This document shows positions 16,868 through 24,371 of a DNA stretch of 64,000 nt, in pieces; position 1 is the stretch's first letter; each line of letters begins with the position of its first letter. A program made the translations under genes and the position numbers. The notes beneath the pieces are model-generated. The model was not told the origin of the DNA, searched no databases, and saw only the letters and a list, made by a program, of their open reading frames with translations. The stretch comes from Andreprevotia lacus DSM 23236. Lineage in GTDB: Bacteria > Pseudomonadota > Gammaproteobacteria > Burkholderiales > Chitinibacteraceae. The DNA lies in assembly GCF_900176275.1 (NCBI RefSeq), contig NZ_FWXD01000015.1, positions 1-64,000 of the forward strand, given 5' to 3'.

Positions 16868-17935
16868 TTAAACCGCGCGGTAACCCGGGTAGAAACTGCC
16901 CACGCGCGGGAATTCGCGCGGGGCATCGTCCTTGCGCGTGGGGGCCTCGGGCGGCAAGGGGCGCATCTGCTTGACCGCAGACAGATCGACCGGTGCATGC
17001 AGTTGCTCGGCCTGCCAGTTGCGGAATGCGCCCTGCAAGCCTTCACAGATGGCGTTGCGCAGCCAGATGTGGGCCGGATCATTATGGCGGCGCGCATGCC
17101 AGAACAACGACAGCGTGAGCTGTGGCACATCGAACGGCAGCGGCAGGATCACCACGCCATCGCGCGCACTGCGGCGCAGCATGTGCTCGGGCGCGGTCAG
17201 GATCAGGTCGCTGCCAACCAGCACCGTCATTGCGGCATCGATCTGGCTGACCTGCAGCGAAACTTGCCGCGCGGCACCCAAGGCCAGCAGGCGGTCCTCC
17301 ACCAGCCGGCGCATGTCGTGCCCCAGTTGCAGCTGCATGTGCTGCCAGCGGCAATACTGCTCGACATTCATGCCCTCGCCGGCCCGCAAGGCCGGGTGGT
17401 CGGCACGCAGCGCACAGCACAGGCGGTCGCGGAACACCACCCGCTGATAGACATCGGCCGGGGCATTGCTGCTCAACGCCAGCAACAGGTCGGCGCCATC
17501 ATCGCCCAGCCGCTCGAAGGGTTGTGCATCCAGCGTTGCGATATCCAACCCCAGTTGCGGCGCACGTACCAGCATGCCGGGCAGGATGCCGGGCAAAAAG
17601 GCGGTTTGCGCGAAATCGACACAGGCCAGCCGGAAGCGGCCGCGCGCCTTGGCGGGGTCGAAATCGGTGGGCACCACCAATTGATCAATCTGCTGCAGGA
17701 TGGTGTTGAGCGGCGTGCGCAATGCTTCTGCACGCGGCGTGGGCGCAAGTTTGTTGGCGGCGCGCACGAACAGAGGGTCGTCAAACGCTTCACGCAGGCG
17801 GGCCAGCGAGCGGCTCATGGCCGATTGCGTCACGCCCAGCGTATCGGCGGCCCGCGTCACGCTGCCATGCGTCAGCAACGCATTCAGACAAAGCAGCAAA
17901 TTGAGATCGAGGGGTACCTGGCTGGTGGGCAGCAT
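16868..17935 (-). CDS. LysR-family regulator, NodD/LeuO-like
   Basis: The protein has 355 residues, about 40-50 longer than a typical LTTR because of a proline- and charge-rich C-terminal tail after about residue 305. The helix-turn-helix lies at residues 10-70 (LDLNLLLCLNALLTHGSVTR, GVTQSAMSRSLARLREAFDD), in the style of the NodD/LeuO/PcpR subgroup. GGAG precedes ATG 17935. It has no divergent partner gene; a 465 bp non-coding region with dyads and a terminator lies upstream, so its target may be there or elsewhere. Confidence 0.9.
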   Translation of the reverse strand: MLPTSQVPLDLNLLLCLNALLTHGSVTRAADTLGVTQSAMSRSLARLREAFDDPLFVRAANKLAPTPRAEALRTPLNTILQQIDQLVVPTDFDPAKARGRFRLACVDFAQTAFLPGILPGMLVRAPQLGLDIATLDAQPFERLGDDGADLLLALSSNAPADVYQRVVFRDRLCCALRADHPALRAGEGMNVEQYCRWQHMQLQLGHDMRRLVEDRLLALGAARQVSLQVSQIDAAMTVLVGSDLILTAPEHMLRRSARDGVVILPLPFDVPQLTLSLFWHARRHNDPAHIWLRNAICEGLQGAFRNWQAEQLHAPVDLSAVKQMRPLPPEAPTRKDDAPREFPRVGSFYPGYRAV

Positions 17936-18400
17936 GGCCGTCTCCGAATCTTGTAGTCGTTTTTATGGCAATACATGAAACGCATTATTACCACAGCGTG
18001 ACCGGGGAGGCATGCATGGCGCGCATATCACATATGCGTAGCACGCCACACCACCACTGCAAGGGGCGCAACAGCACAGGCAGGGACACCGGGCGTTGCC
18101 GCCGGCAGTAGGCGCGCAAACGCATAGCCTACGCGGTTGGTAGCGGTTTGCCCAGCAAGCTGCGGCCGGAATGGCGGCAGCATCGGCAACCCCTGGCCGG
18201 CGCTGATCCGGGCCGATCAGCGGCGCATGCACCCGGCGCATGCGCGGCATGCCTGACGGCGGATGGCCGCCGTGCCGGGGCGGAGCTACATTCAAGGCCG
18301 AGCAGACCTCTCCATCCTTGCTGTCCTGCAGCAGCCCCGCACATGCGGGGATTTTTTTGCCCACCGCCACCCGGCATCGCGGGCAGACAGGCGCTCTTGC
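17936..18400. other. Long non-coding region with dyads, possible small RNA
   Basis: No convincing protein is encoded on either strand. The stretch holds a 7+7 dyad CGCATAT/ATATGCG (18022-18038) in front of the LysR gene, an 8 bp hairpin CGCTGATC/GATCAGCG (18201-18222), and ends in a plus-strand intrinsic terminator (18335-18358). Because no plus-strand gene precedes the terminator, a structured plus-strand transcript is possible. A clear promoter was not found. Confidence 0.45.
18335..18358 (+). terminator. Orphan intrinsic terminator
   Basis: The perfect stem CCCCGC/GCGGGG with loop ACAT is followed by A and T7, a strong plus-strand terminator shape. On the minus strand it lacks the uridine run. 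The only plus-strand gene upstream, yaaA, already has its own terminator more than 1.4 kb away, so this one probably ends an unannotated RNA. Confidence 0.75.
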
Positions 18401-18829
18401 CTACGCAGCGGCCTTGGCCGGCTTGCGTACCGGCGGCACCTCGACGCCACGCAAGGGCTGCGTGCGCCGCTCGCCCAGGCCGTGGCGAATGTTCAGCGCG
18501 TGATACTTGGCCAGCGCGATGCGGTCTTCCTTGGGGATGTGCTCGTCGTGGTAGGCGGCCTGGATCAGCTCTTTCTGCACGAAGGCCAGCTGGCGCGCGA
18601 GCAGGTCGCAGTCTTCCATCTTGGTACCACGGTTCATCTCGGCCACGATGAGCAGCGCATCACGCTTGAGGCGGTAAACCACCGAGCGGCGCAAGGGGTG
18701 ATGGCGGTCTTCATCTGCGCGCGGCGCAGGGCGCGCCATCAGCTCGGTTTGCGGAAATGCAGTCGCTGGCCCTGCCGGCGGGGTATCGCCATAGTGGCCT
18801 GCCAGTTTGCTTTTAAGCCATGCGAGCAT
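18401..18829 (-). CDS. Hypothetical cytoplasmic protein
   Basis: The protein has 142 residues with no signal peptide or membrane segment. A proline-rich N-terminal third is followed by a charged helical region (RLKRDALLIVAEMNRGTKME and LARQLAFVQKELIQAAYHDE) and a basic C-terminus. I do not recognise the family. ATG 18829 is preferred because the chain MLAWLKSKL begins a helix there; ATG 18838 and GTG 18847 are alternatives. Codon pattern looks coding and the frame is open across the whole segment, but no operon partner helps to assign function. Confidence 0.65.
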   Translation of the reverse strand: MLAWLKSKLAGHYGDTPPAGPATAFPQTELMARPAPRADEDRHHPLRRSVVYRLKRDALLIVAEMNRGTKMEDCDLLARQLAFVQKELIQAAYHDEHIPKEDRIALAKYHALNIRHGLGERRTQPLRGVEVPPVRKPAKAAA

Positions 18830-18907
18830 GCGTACCATCCCGTCCACAAGCGCAGTATGTTAGAGAACCGTAATTCTAACGTCATGCAACGCTGTTTGAA
18901 ACGTTTG

Positions 18908-19987
18908 TTACAGCGGTACAGCCGTGGCAGGTGTGTTGGCCAACACAGCCAGCCAGTCGGTCTGGCTGATCACGCCCTGCAGGCGGCCGTCCTCGGCCAG
19001 CACCGGCAGGCAGTGCAGCTCGTGGGCCAGTACATCGGCCAATGCGCTGGCAAGCGGCGTATCGGCATGCGCGCTGAACAGTGGCGGCCTGCGCAGCATG
19101 GCTGCCGTTGCGGCCGGCTCGGCGCCCAGCAGGTCAAGTGCATCGAGCAGCCCCAGCAATACGCCGTCGTCATCAACCACGGCCAGTTGGTGTACGCGAT
19201 GTTGCTGCAGCGCAACAACCATCTGCCTGGGCGTGGCATCACCCGTCACGGAGCAGACATCACGCGACATGATGTCGGCACAGCGCAACACATCGAGCGA
19301 ACGCCCCAGTTGCAGCGCACGCTGCACCAGCTCGGCCAGCTCGGCCTCGCCCAAGTCAAGCAGGTGCGGCTGGCCCGCCAGCGCCTGCTCCAGCACCGCA
19401 GCATTGATGCCGCCACGCTGCGCCGGCGCGGTGTCGGCCGTCTTGTGCGGGTTGGCCGGCGCAACGAACGGGTAGCGCCGCGCCGGCAGCAGGTTGTTGA
19501 CGATCAGCCCCGCCAGCAGCATCAGCGCCACGTTGAGCGCCACCGGCACCAGCACATAGCTCCAGCCCAGCGCATGGATGGTCGGACCGCCGATCACCGC
19601 CATCAGCGCCGTGGCGCCCCCGGGCGGGTGCACGCAACGCAGCGCCATCATCAAGCCCAGTGCCAGCCCCACCGCAATGGCAGGGGCAAACCAGTGCCCG
19701 GCAAACAGCCACTGCGCAGCGACACCAGCCAACGCCGAGACCAGATGCCCCATGAGCAGCGACCACGGCTGCCCCAGTGGACTGGTGGGCAGGCCGAACA
19801 CGATGACGGCACTCGCCCCCATCGATGCCACGATGATGGCGGCCGCGGTACCCGGCACAAAGCAGAGCGTGACGGCAGCAATCAACGCCAGTGCAATGGC
19901 ACCACCCAGCGCGGCATACAGCCATTCGCGCGGCGGCATTTTGGGGAGCACGGGCAAAAAGCCGCGCCAACGGGAGGAAGCAGACAT
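18908..19987 (-). CDS. HPP-family membrane protein with C-terminal CBS pair
   Basis: The protein has 359 residues. The N-terminal half (residues 20-170) has about five membrane segments and the family signature RCVHPPGGATAL near residue 120. The C-terminal half holds two CBS motifs (from about residue 230, ADIMSRDVCSVTGDATPRQM, and about 305 to the end), which usually bind adenosine nucleotides and gate transporters or enzymes. HPP-CBS proteins are a known architecture. Transport is likely but the substrate is unknown. It starts 60 bp after asd ends, with a terminator between them, so it is probably transcribed alone. Confidence 0.88.
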   Translation of the reverse strand: MSASSRWRGFLPVLPKMPPREWLYAALGGAIALALIAAVTLCFVPGTAAAIIVASMGASAVIVFGLPTSPLGQPWSLLMGHLVSALAGVAAQWLFAGHWFAPAIAVGLALGLMMALRCVHPPGGATALMAVIGGPTIHALGWSYVLVPVALNVALMLLAGLIVNNLLPARRYPFVAPANPHKTADTAPAQRGGINAAVLEQALAGQPHLLDLGEAELAELVQRALQLGRSLDVLRCADIMSRDVCSVTGDATPRQMVVALQQHRVHQLAVVDDDGVLLGLLDALDLLGAEPAATAAMLRRPPLFSAHADTPLASALADVLAHELHCLPVLAEDGRLQGVISQTDWLAVLANTPATAVPL

Positions 19988-20005
19988 GGGGGATTCCTTG
20001 CAACG

Positions 20006-20033
20006 AAAAAACCGGGCATTGCCCGGTTTTTTT
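20006..20033. terminator. Intrinsic terminator after asd
   Basis: The stem ACCGGGC/GCCCGGT closes a two-base ATT-type turn and is flanked by A5 and T-rich runs on both sides. It lies between the asd stop (20047) and the start of the HPP-CBS gene (19987), both on the minus strand, so it ends the asd transcript. Confidence 0.88.
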
Positions 20034-20046
20034 CAAATGTGCCGAC

Positions 20047-21153
20047 TTACTTGTCGAGCAGGATGCGCAACATGCGGCGCAGCGGCTCGGCAGCACCCCA
20101 CAGCAGTTGGTCACCGATCACGAAGGCCGAGATGTATTCTGGGCCCATGTTGAGCTTGCGCACGCGGCCCACGCCCACTTCCAGGCCGCCGGTGATGGCT
20201 GCCGGCGTCAGTTCCTTGACCGAGATTTCACGGTCGTTCGGCACCCACTTCACCCACGGATTGCCCGACTTGATGATGGCTTCGATCTCGGCCAGCGGCA
20301 GGTCTTTCTTCAGTTTCAGCGTCAGCGCCAGGCTGTGGCAGCGCATGGCACCGATGCGCACGCACAGGCCATCAACCGGGATGGTCTGCTCGGTGCCGAG
20401 AATCTTGTTCACTTCGGCCTGACCCTTCCATTCTTCCTTGGACTGGCCGTTGTCGAGCTGCTTGTCGATCCACGGGATCAAACCGCCAGCCAGCGGGGCG
20501 CCGAAGTATTCGGTCGGCACATCGCTGCGGATGGTTTGCGCCACCTTGCGATCGATATCCAGAATGGCCGACGACGGGGTGGCCAGCTCATCAGCCACGG
20601 CACCGTACACCACGCCCATGCCCTTCAGCAGTTCGCGCATGTGGTTGGCACCACCGCCCGACGCCGCCTGATAGGTCATCGACGACACCCACTCGACCAG
20701 ACCTTGCTTGAACAGACCGCCCACGCCCATCAGCAGGATGGAGTTGGTACAGTTGCCGCCGATGTAGTTCTTCACACCCTTGGTGAGCGCGTTCTGGATC
20801 ACGTCGTCATTCACCGGATCAAGGATGATGACCGCATCGTCTTCCATGCGCAGCGTGGACGCGGCGTCGATCCAGTAGCCAGTCCAGCCAGCAGCACGCA
20901 GCTTGGGGAACACCTCGGTGGTGTAGTCGCCACCCTGGCAGGAAATGATGACGTCCATCGCCTTGAGCTCGTCGATCGAGGTCGCGTCGCGCAGCGTGCC
21001 GGCAGCCTTGCCGAAGTTCGGCGCAGCAGCACCCGCCTGCGAGGTAGTGAAGAACACCGGCTCGATCAGATCGAAATCCTTTTCTTCCTGCATGCGCTGC
21101 ATGAGGACCGAACCCACCATGCCGCGCCAACCGACAAGACCCACGCGCTTCAT
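20047..21153 (-). CDS. asd: Aspartate-semialdehyde dehydrogenase
   Basis: The protein has 368 residues, close to the 367 of E. coli Asd. It reduces aspartyl phosphate to aspartate semialdehyde with NADPH, feeding lysine/diaminopimelate, threonine and methionine synthesis. The cofactor loop [11 protein letters not shown] is at the N-terminus, the catalytic Cys is in [15 protein letters not shown], and [18 protein letters not shown] is typical of the Gram-negative class. Two adjacent ATG codons exist (21156 and 21153); 21153 was chosen because AAGGA is then seven bases away. Confidence 0.97.
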   Translation of the reverse strand: MKRVGLVGWRGMVGSVLMQRMQEEKDFDLIEPVFFTTSQAGAAAPNFGKAAGTLRDATSIDELKAMDVIISCQGGDYTTEVFPKLRAAGWTGYWIDAASTLRMEDDAVIILDPVNDDVIQNALTKGVKNYIGGNCTNSILLMGVGGLFKQGLVEWVSSMTYQAASGGGANHMRELLKGMGVVYGAVADELATPSSAILDIDRKVAQTIRSDVPTEYFGAPLAGGLIPWIDKQLDNGQSKEEWKGQAEVNKILGTEQTIPVDGLCVRIGAMRCHSLALTLKLKKDLPLAEIEAIIKSGNPWVKWVPNDREISVKELTPAAITGGLEVGVGRVRKLNMGPEYISAFVIGDQLLWGAAEPLRRMLRILLDK

Positions 21154-21302
21154 CATCAATTCCTTTGAAATCAATAGAAAATCCTGAACCGGATATCTTA
21201 GTGAAATTCCCGATTGCTGACCAGCACCGGCCGTCGAACCCACCCTGCACGGTGTCGGCGGCTTGCGCTATGCTATGCAGCTCCTTGATGAGAGACAGTG
21301 TA

Positions 21303-21755
21303 ATGCGGGTACTGTTACAACGGGTGCAGCAGGCATCGGTGATGGTGGACAGCGAGGTGGTCGGCAAGATCGAGCGTGGCCTGTTGCTGCTGTGCGGCGT
21401 GGGCCACAGCGATACCGAGGCCGACCTGGTCTGGATGGCCGGCAAGGTCAGCAAGCTGCGCATCTTTGACGACGACAACGGGGTGATGAACCGCTCCATC
21501 CTCGATAGCGGCGGCGAGATCCTGGCGGTGTCGCAGTTCACGCTGTTCGGCGCCTACAGCAAGGGCAACCGGCCATCGTGGGGCAGTGCGGCGCCGGGTG
21601 AAATCTCGCAGCCCATGTTCGAGCGCTTTGTGCAGTTGCTGGAAGCGCAGCTGGGCAAGCCCATACCCACCGGGGTCTTTGGCGCCTATATGCAGGTGGC
21701 GCTGGTGAACGACGGGCCGGCCACCCTGCTGCTGGACTCGAAAAACCCGGAATAA
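21303..21755 (+). CDS. dtd: D-aminoacyl-tRNA deacylase
   Basis: The protein has 150 residues. It hydrolyses D-amino acids from mischarged tRNA in the cytoplasm. The N-terminus [16 protein letters not shown] is the family start, and the SQFTLFG motif and the C-terminal [11 protein letters not shown] motif (the Gly-cis-Pro region; the residue after GP is Ala where Val is usual) are present. The ATG at 21303 was chosen by homology; its ribosome-binding site is weak. It is followed by the tandem riboswitch region. Confidence 0.95.
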   Translation: MRVLLQRVQQASVMVDSEVVGKIERGLLLLCGVGHSDTEADLVWMAGKVSKLRIFDDDNGVMNRSILDSGGEILAVSQFTLFGAYSKGNRPSWGSAAPGEISQPMFERFVQLLEAQLGKPIPTGVFGAYMQVALVNDGPATLLLDSKNPE

Positions 21756-21849
21756 GCGCGGTTTTCCCTTCTGTCGGGCTGACCAGGCTTGCACAAGGGA
21801 AATCCCGCACTTGCGATGCCGCACGCGCGGTAGCAGAATCGTTTCAACA

Positions 21850-21906
21850 CAGCGCCGATTTGATGTCCCAGCTTGCGGGGCGCTGCCAATAAATCCTGCT
21901 AAAGCG
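21850..21906 (+). promoter_or_regulatory. SAM-II-like riboswitch aptamer 1
   Basis: P1 pairs CAGCGCC (21850-21856) with GGCGCTG (21879-21885), seven perfect pairs. The loop begins GATTTG and contains GCTTGC (21871-21876). After P1 come AATAAATC and GCTAAA (21898-21903). These are, in order, the conserved parts of the SAM-II pseudoknot as I remember it from alphaproteobacterial metA leaders. GATTT (21857-21861) can pair with AAATC (21891-21895), and TTGC with GC-AA of GCTAAA, giving the pseudoknot. The ligand is inferred from this match and no covariance search was run. Confidence 0.7.
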
Positions 21907-21942
21907 TGCGAGCGAAACCCGCGTCTTGCACGCGGGTTTTTT
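21904..21942 (+). terminator. Terminator/antiterminator platform of aptamer 1
   Basis: The terminator stem CCCGCG (21918-21923) / CGCGGG (21931-21936) is followed by T6. A competing stem GCGTGC (21904-21909) / GCACGC (21928-21933) uses the last bases of the aptamer and the 3' half of the terminator. If ligand binding holds the aptamer 3' end, the antiterminator cannot form and transcription stops. This is the usual off-switch logic and is inferred from base pairing. Confidence 0.68.
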
Positions 21943-22004
21943 CGTTTGCGCCGCCATCTTGCGGTAGCAAACCACGATTACGGTGCGGATGCCGACTCAT
22001 CCGC

Positions 22005-22067
22005 CGCGCCTGATTTAAGCGACAACTTGCGGGGCGCGCCCGTTGACCCGGGAAAGTACCGCTAAAG
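22005..22067 (+). promoter_or_regulatory. SAM-II-like riboswitch aptamer 2
   Basis: P1 pairs CGCGCC (22005-22010) with GGCGCG (22033-22038). The loop has TGATTTAA and CTTGC (22026-22030); the 3' strand has AAAGTAC and CGCTAAAG (22060-22067). Compared with aptamer 1, the linker between P1 and the 3' strand carries a small extra hairpin (CCCG/CGGG, 22039-22052). ATTT (22013-22016) or ACTT (22025-22028) can pair with AAGT (22054-22057). Each aptamer is preceded by GCGGTAGCA, suggesting tandem duplication. Confidence 0.6.
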
Positions 22068-22070
22068 CGT

Positions 22071-22110
22071 CGGCCGCATGGGCGGCCGTCGAACCGTTAC
22101 GGAGGCTGCC
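22071..22110 (+). promoter_or_regulatory. Alternative hairpins covering the ribosome-binding site after aptamer 2
   Basis: CGGCCGC (22071-22077) can pair perfectly with GCGGCCG (22082-22088). The overlapping GGCGGCC (22081-22087) can instead pair with GGCTGCC (22104-22110, one G-U), which overlaps the ribosome-binding region GGAGG (22101-22105) and abuts the ATG at 22111. The two folds are mutually exclusive, so aptamer 2 could act on translation. This is inferred from pairing. Confidence 0.5.
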
Positions 22111-22404
22111 ATGTACGATTGTCTGCATCACGAAGAATCCACCCCGCGCCTGCACGGCCCCGCCCACGCACCGCGCCACCGCCGCTGGCTGCGCTTGTCG
22201 GGCCAGTGCGATCTGGTCAGCCAGGCAGCACGCCACTTTGCCGCACTGGGCTTTGCGCACGAGCGGCTGTCTGACGGCAGCCTGCTGGTCTACGATCTGT
22301 CGGTGCATACCGCGCTGGCGCTGCAACAGGAATGGCCGCAACTGATCGGCCACTACGAAACCCCGCTACGATGTCTGAACACCACCGCTTCAAAGATGAA
22401 CTGA
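22111..22404 (+). CDS. Unknown 97-residue protein downstream of tandem riboswitch
   Basis: The protein has 97 residues, starts at ATG 22111 six to eight bases after GGAGG, and is soluble with no signal peptide. It is His-rich at the N-terminus (several His residues in the first 30) and has a compact predicted alpha/beta part (RWLRLSGQCDLVSQAARHFA, LLVYDLSVHTALALQQEW). I do not recognise a family. Its last 34 bases overlap the start of the MATE transporter gene in another frame, implying translational coupling. The upstream tandem aptamers suggest that its expression responds to a small molecule. Strength of the start signal and overlap argue for a real gene. Confidence 0.68.
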   Translation: MYDCLHHEESTPRLHGPAHAPRHRRWLRLSGQCDLVSQAARHFAALGFAHERLSDGSLLVYDLSVHTALALQQEWPQLIGHYETPLRCLNTTASKMN

Positions 22405-23717
22405 AAGCAATCTGGCAGCTGGGCTGGCCCATCATGGTGGGCCAGCTGGCAAGCACCGGCACGGCATTTGTCGACGCGGTGATGGCCGGCCATGTATCGG
22501 CCGACGATCTGGCCGCTGTGTCCATCGGCGCTTCGGTGTGGGTGATGCTGCTGGTCACGCTGATCGGCCTCACCTTGGCGGCCAGCCCGCTGATCGCACA
22601 CGCGGTCGGCGCGAACGAACGGCAGCGCATTCCCGGCATTGCGCAGCAGGCGCTGTATCAGGGCCTGCTGTGGGGCGTGCTGGCCTTGCTGGCTGCGCGG
22701 CTTGCGCTGCCGGTATTCGATCTGCTCAACCTGGCGCCCGATGTGGCGCACAAGGCGCGCGAATTCCTCAAGGCCATTGCGTGGGCGCTACCCGCCTTTG
22801 CACTGTTCCGTGTGCTGTATGGCTACAGCGCCAGCCTGAACGCCACCAAGCCGATGATGGTGATCGCGCTGATCGGCCTCGCGGTCAACGTGCCGGCCAA
22901 CTACGTGCTGATTTACGGTCATCTGGGCTTTCCCGCCATGGGTGCGATCGGCTGCGGCTGGGCCAGCGCCTTCGGCATCTGGTTGACCTTGCTGTTGATG
23001 CTGGCATGGCTGCACGTCTCGCCGGCCTATCGCGACACCTTCCCGCTGCGTCACTGGCAGCGTATCGACTGGCAGCAGCAATGGCAGTTGCTCAAGCTCG
23101 GCCTGCCCATGGGGGCAATGTTCTTCGTGGAGGTCAGCGCGTTTTCCGGGCTGTCACTGCTGATTGCCAAACTGGGCACGGTGGCAGTGGCGGCACACCA
23201 GATCGCACTGAATATGGCGTCGCTGATGTTCATGATTCCGTCCGGCCTCGGCACCGCAATGACGGTGCGCGTGGGGCAAGCACTGGGCGCGGGTGAAACC
23301 GCCTATGCGCGCTTCATTGGCTGGACCGGCATCCGCATCGGCCTGGTGGTGGCCGCCTCTACCATGCTGTTCATGGTGTTGGGCAGGCACTGGATCGCCA
23401 GCTGGTATACGCAGGATGGCGCCGTGCTGGCCGCTGCCGGCACGCTGGTACTGCTGGCCGGTATTTTCCAGCTGGCAGATGCAACGCAGGTGATCGCCGC
23501 CGGCGTGCTGCGCGGCTACAAGGTCACGCGCCGGCCGATGCAAATCCATCTGGCTGCGTTCTGGGTCATCGGCATACCCGGCGGCTACCTGCTGGCCTTC
23601 AATGCCGGGCTGGGTGCGGCAGGGTTCTGGATTGCACTGGTGCTGGCGCTGGCCTTTGCCGCCGGGGCGCTGGTGTGGTTGTTCCACAAACGCAGCAAGG
23701 CTGCGCTGGCCGGCTGA
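22371..23717 (+). CDS. MATE-family multidrug/metabolite efflux transporter
   Basis: The protein has 448 residues with twelve predicted membrane helices in two related halves, the standard MATE length and layout. MATE pumps (NorM/DinF/MdtK) export organic cations or metabolites using Na+ or H+ gradients. N-terminal signature GWPIMVGQLASTGTAFVDAVM is typical of the NorM branch. ATG 22371 overlaps the 97-residue gene by 34 bases and has no ribosome-binding site of its own worth noting, so coupling is likely. The transcript would be governed by the tandem SAM-II-like aptamers. Its TGA abuts the ubiX stop on the other strand with no gap. Confidence 0.94.
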   Translation: MSEHHRFKDELKAIWQLGWPIMVGQLASTGTAFVDAVMAGHVSADDLAAVSIGASVWVMLLVTLIGLTLAASPLIAHAVGANERQRIPGIAQQALYQGLLWGVLALLAARLALPVFDLLNLAPDVAHKAREFLKAIAWALPAFALFRVLYGYSASLNATKPMMVIALIGLAVNVPANYVLIYGHLGFPAMGAIGCGWASAFGIWLTLLLMLAWLHVSPAYRDTFPLRHWQRIDWQQQWQLLKLGLPMGAMFFVEVSAFSGLSLLIAKLGTVAVAAHQIALNMASLMFMIPSGLGTAMTVRVGQALGAGETAYARFIGWTGIRIGLVVAASTMLFMVLGRHWIASWYTQDGAVLAAAGTLVLLAGIFQLADATQVIAAGVLRGYKVTRRPMQIHLAAFWVIGIPGGYLLAFNAGLGAAGFWIALVLALAFAAGALVWLFHKRSKAALAG

Positions 23718-24332
23718 TTACGCGCTGGCGTCGTCGCCCCAGCGCTGCATCAGCTGGTGCGGCACGCCAAGCTGGTCGAGGATGCGCGCCACGACGAAAT
23801 CGACCAGATCACCAATGGTCTGCGGGTGGTGATAAAAGCCCGGATTGGGCGGCAGGATGACCACGCCCAGCCGTGCCAGCTTGAGCATGTTCTCCAGATG
23901 CAGTGCCGAGAACGGCGCCTCGCGCGGCACCAGCACCAGTGTCTTGCGCTCCTTGATCATCACGTCCCCTGCCCGCTCCAGCAGGTTGTCGCTGTTGCCG
24001 TTGGCGATGGCCGCCAGCGCCCCCATGGTGCAGGGCACCACCACCATGCCATCACCGGGGTTGGACCCGGATGCCATCGGCGCAAACCATTCCTGCTGGC
24101 CCCACACGGTAAGCTGCTTTTCATCTGCCACCTGATACTGCGCGCGCAGCAACTTGCCCAGCTCCTCGGCGCGGCCGGGCCAGGTCAGCCCCAGCTCCTG
24201 CTTGGCTACAATCTGCGCGGCCTGCGTATACAGCACGTGGACCTTGCAACCAGCAGCCAGCAAGCATTCGAGCGTGCGCAAGCCGTACGGCAGGCCGGAG
24301 GCACCAGTAAAGGCAATGGTAATGGTCTTCAT
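23718..24332 (-). CDS. ubiX: Flavin prenyltransferase UbiX
   Basis: The protein has 204 residues. It attaches a dimethylallyl group to reduced FMN, making the prenylated flavin cofactor for UbiD decarboxylase in ubiquinone synthesis. The N-terminal TGASGLPYGLRTLECL loop binds FMN; VVPCTMGALAAIANG and LVPREAPFSALHLENMLKL are family blocks. The stop codons of ubiX and the MATE gene are directly adjacent (tail-to-tail). UbiD is not in the window. Confidence 0.96.
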   Translation of the reverse strand: MKTITIAFTGASGLPYGLRTLECLLAAGCKVHVLYTQAAQIVAKQELGLTWPGRAEELGKLLRAQYQVADEKQLTVWGQQEWFAPMASGSNPGDGMVVVPCTMGALAAIANGNSDNLLERAGDVMIKERKTLVLVPREAPFSALHLENMLKLARLGVVILPPNPGFYHHPQTIGDLVDFVVARILDQLGVPHQLMQRWGDDASA

Positions 24333-24371
24333 GGGGACATCCTATGCCAGCCAGCCGCCAGCTGGTGGTGT

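Noticed and set aside
18129-18377. Cys/Pro-rich minus-strand open frames in the 18 kb non-coding region
   Set aside because: No good starts, overlapping frames on both strands look alike in composition, and the terminator lies within them.
21757-21850. Promoter for the tandem riboswitch transcript
   Set aside because: Several TTGC-containing boxes exist but none has a good -10 at proper spacing; transcription may come from dtd or an atypical promoter.
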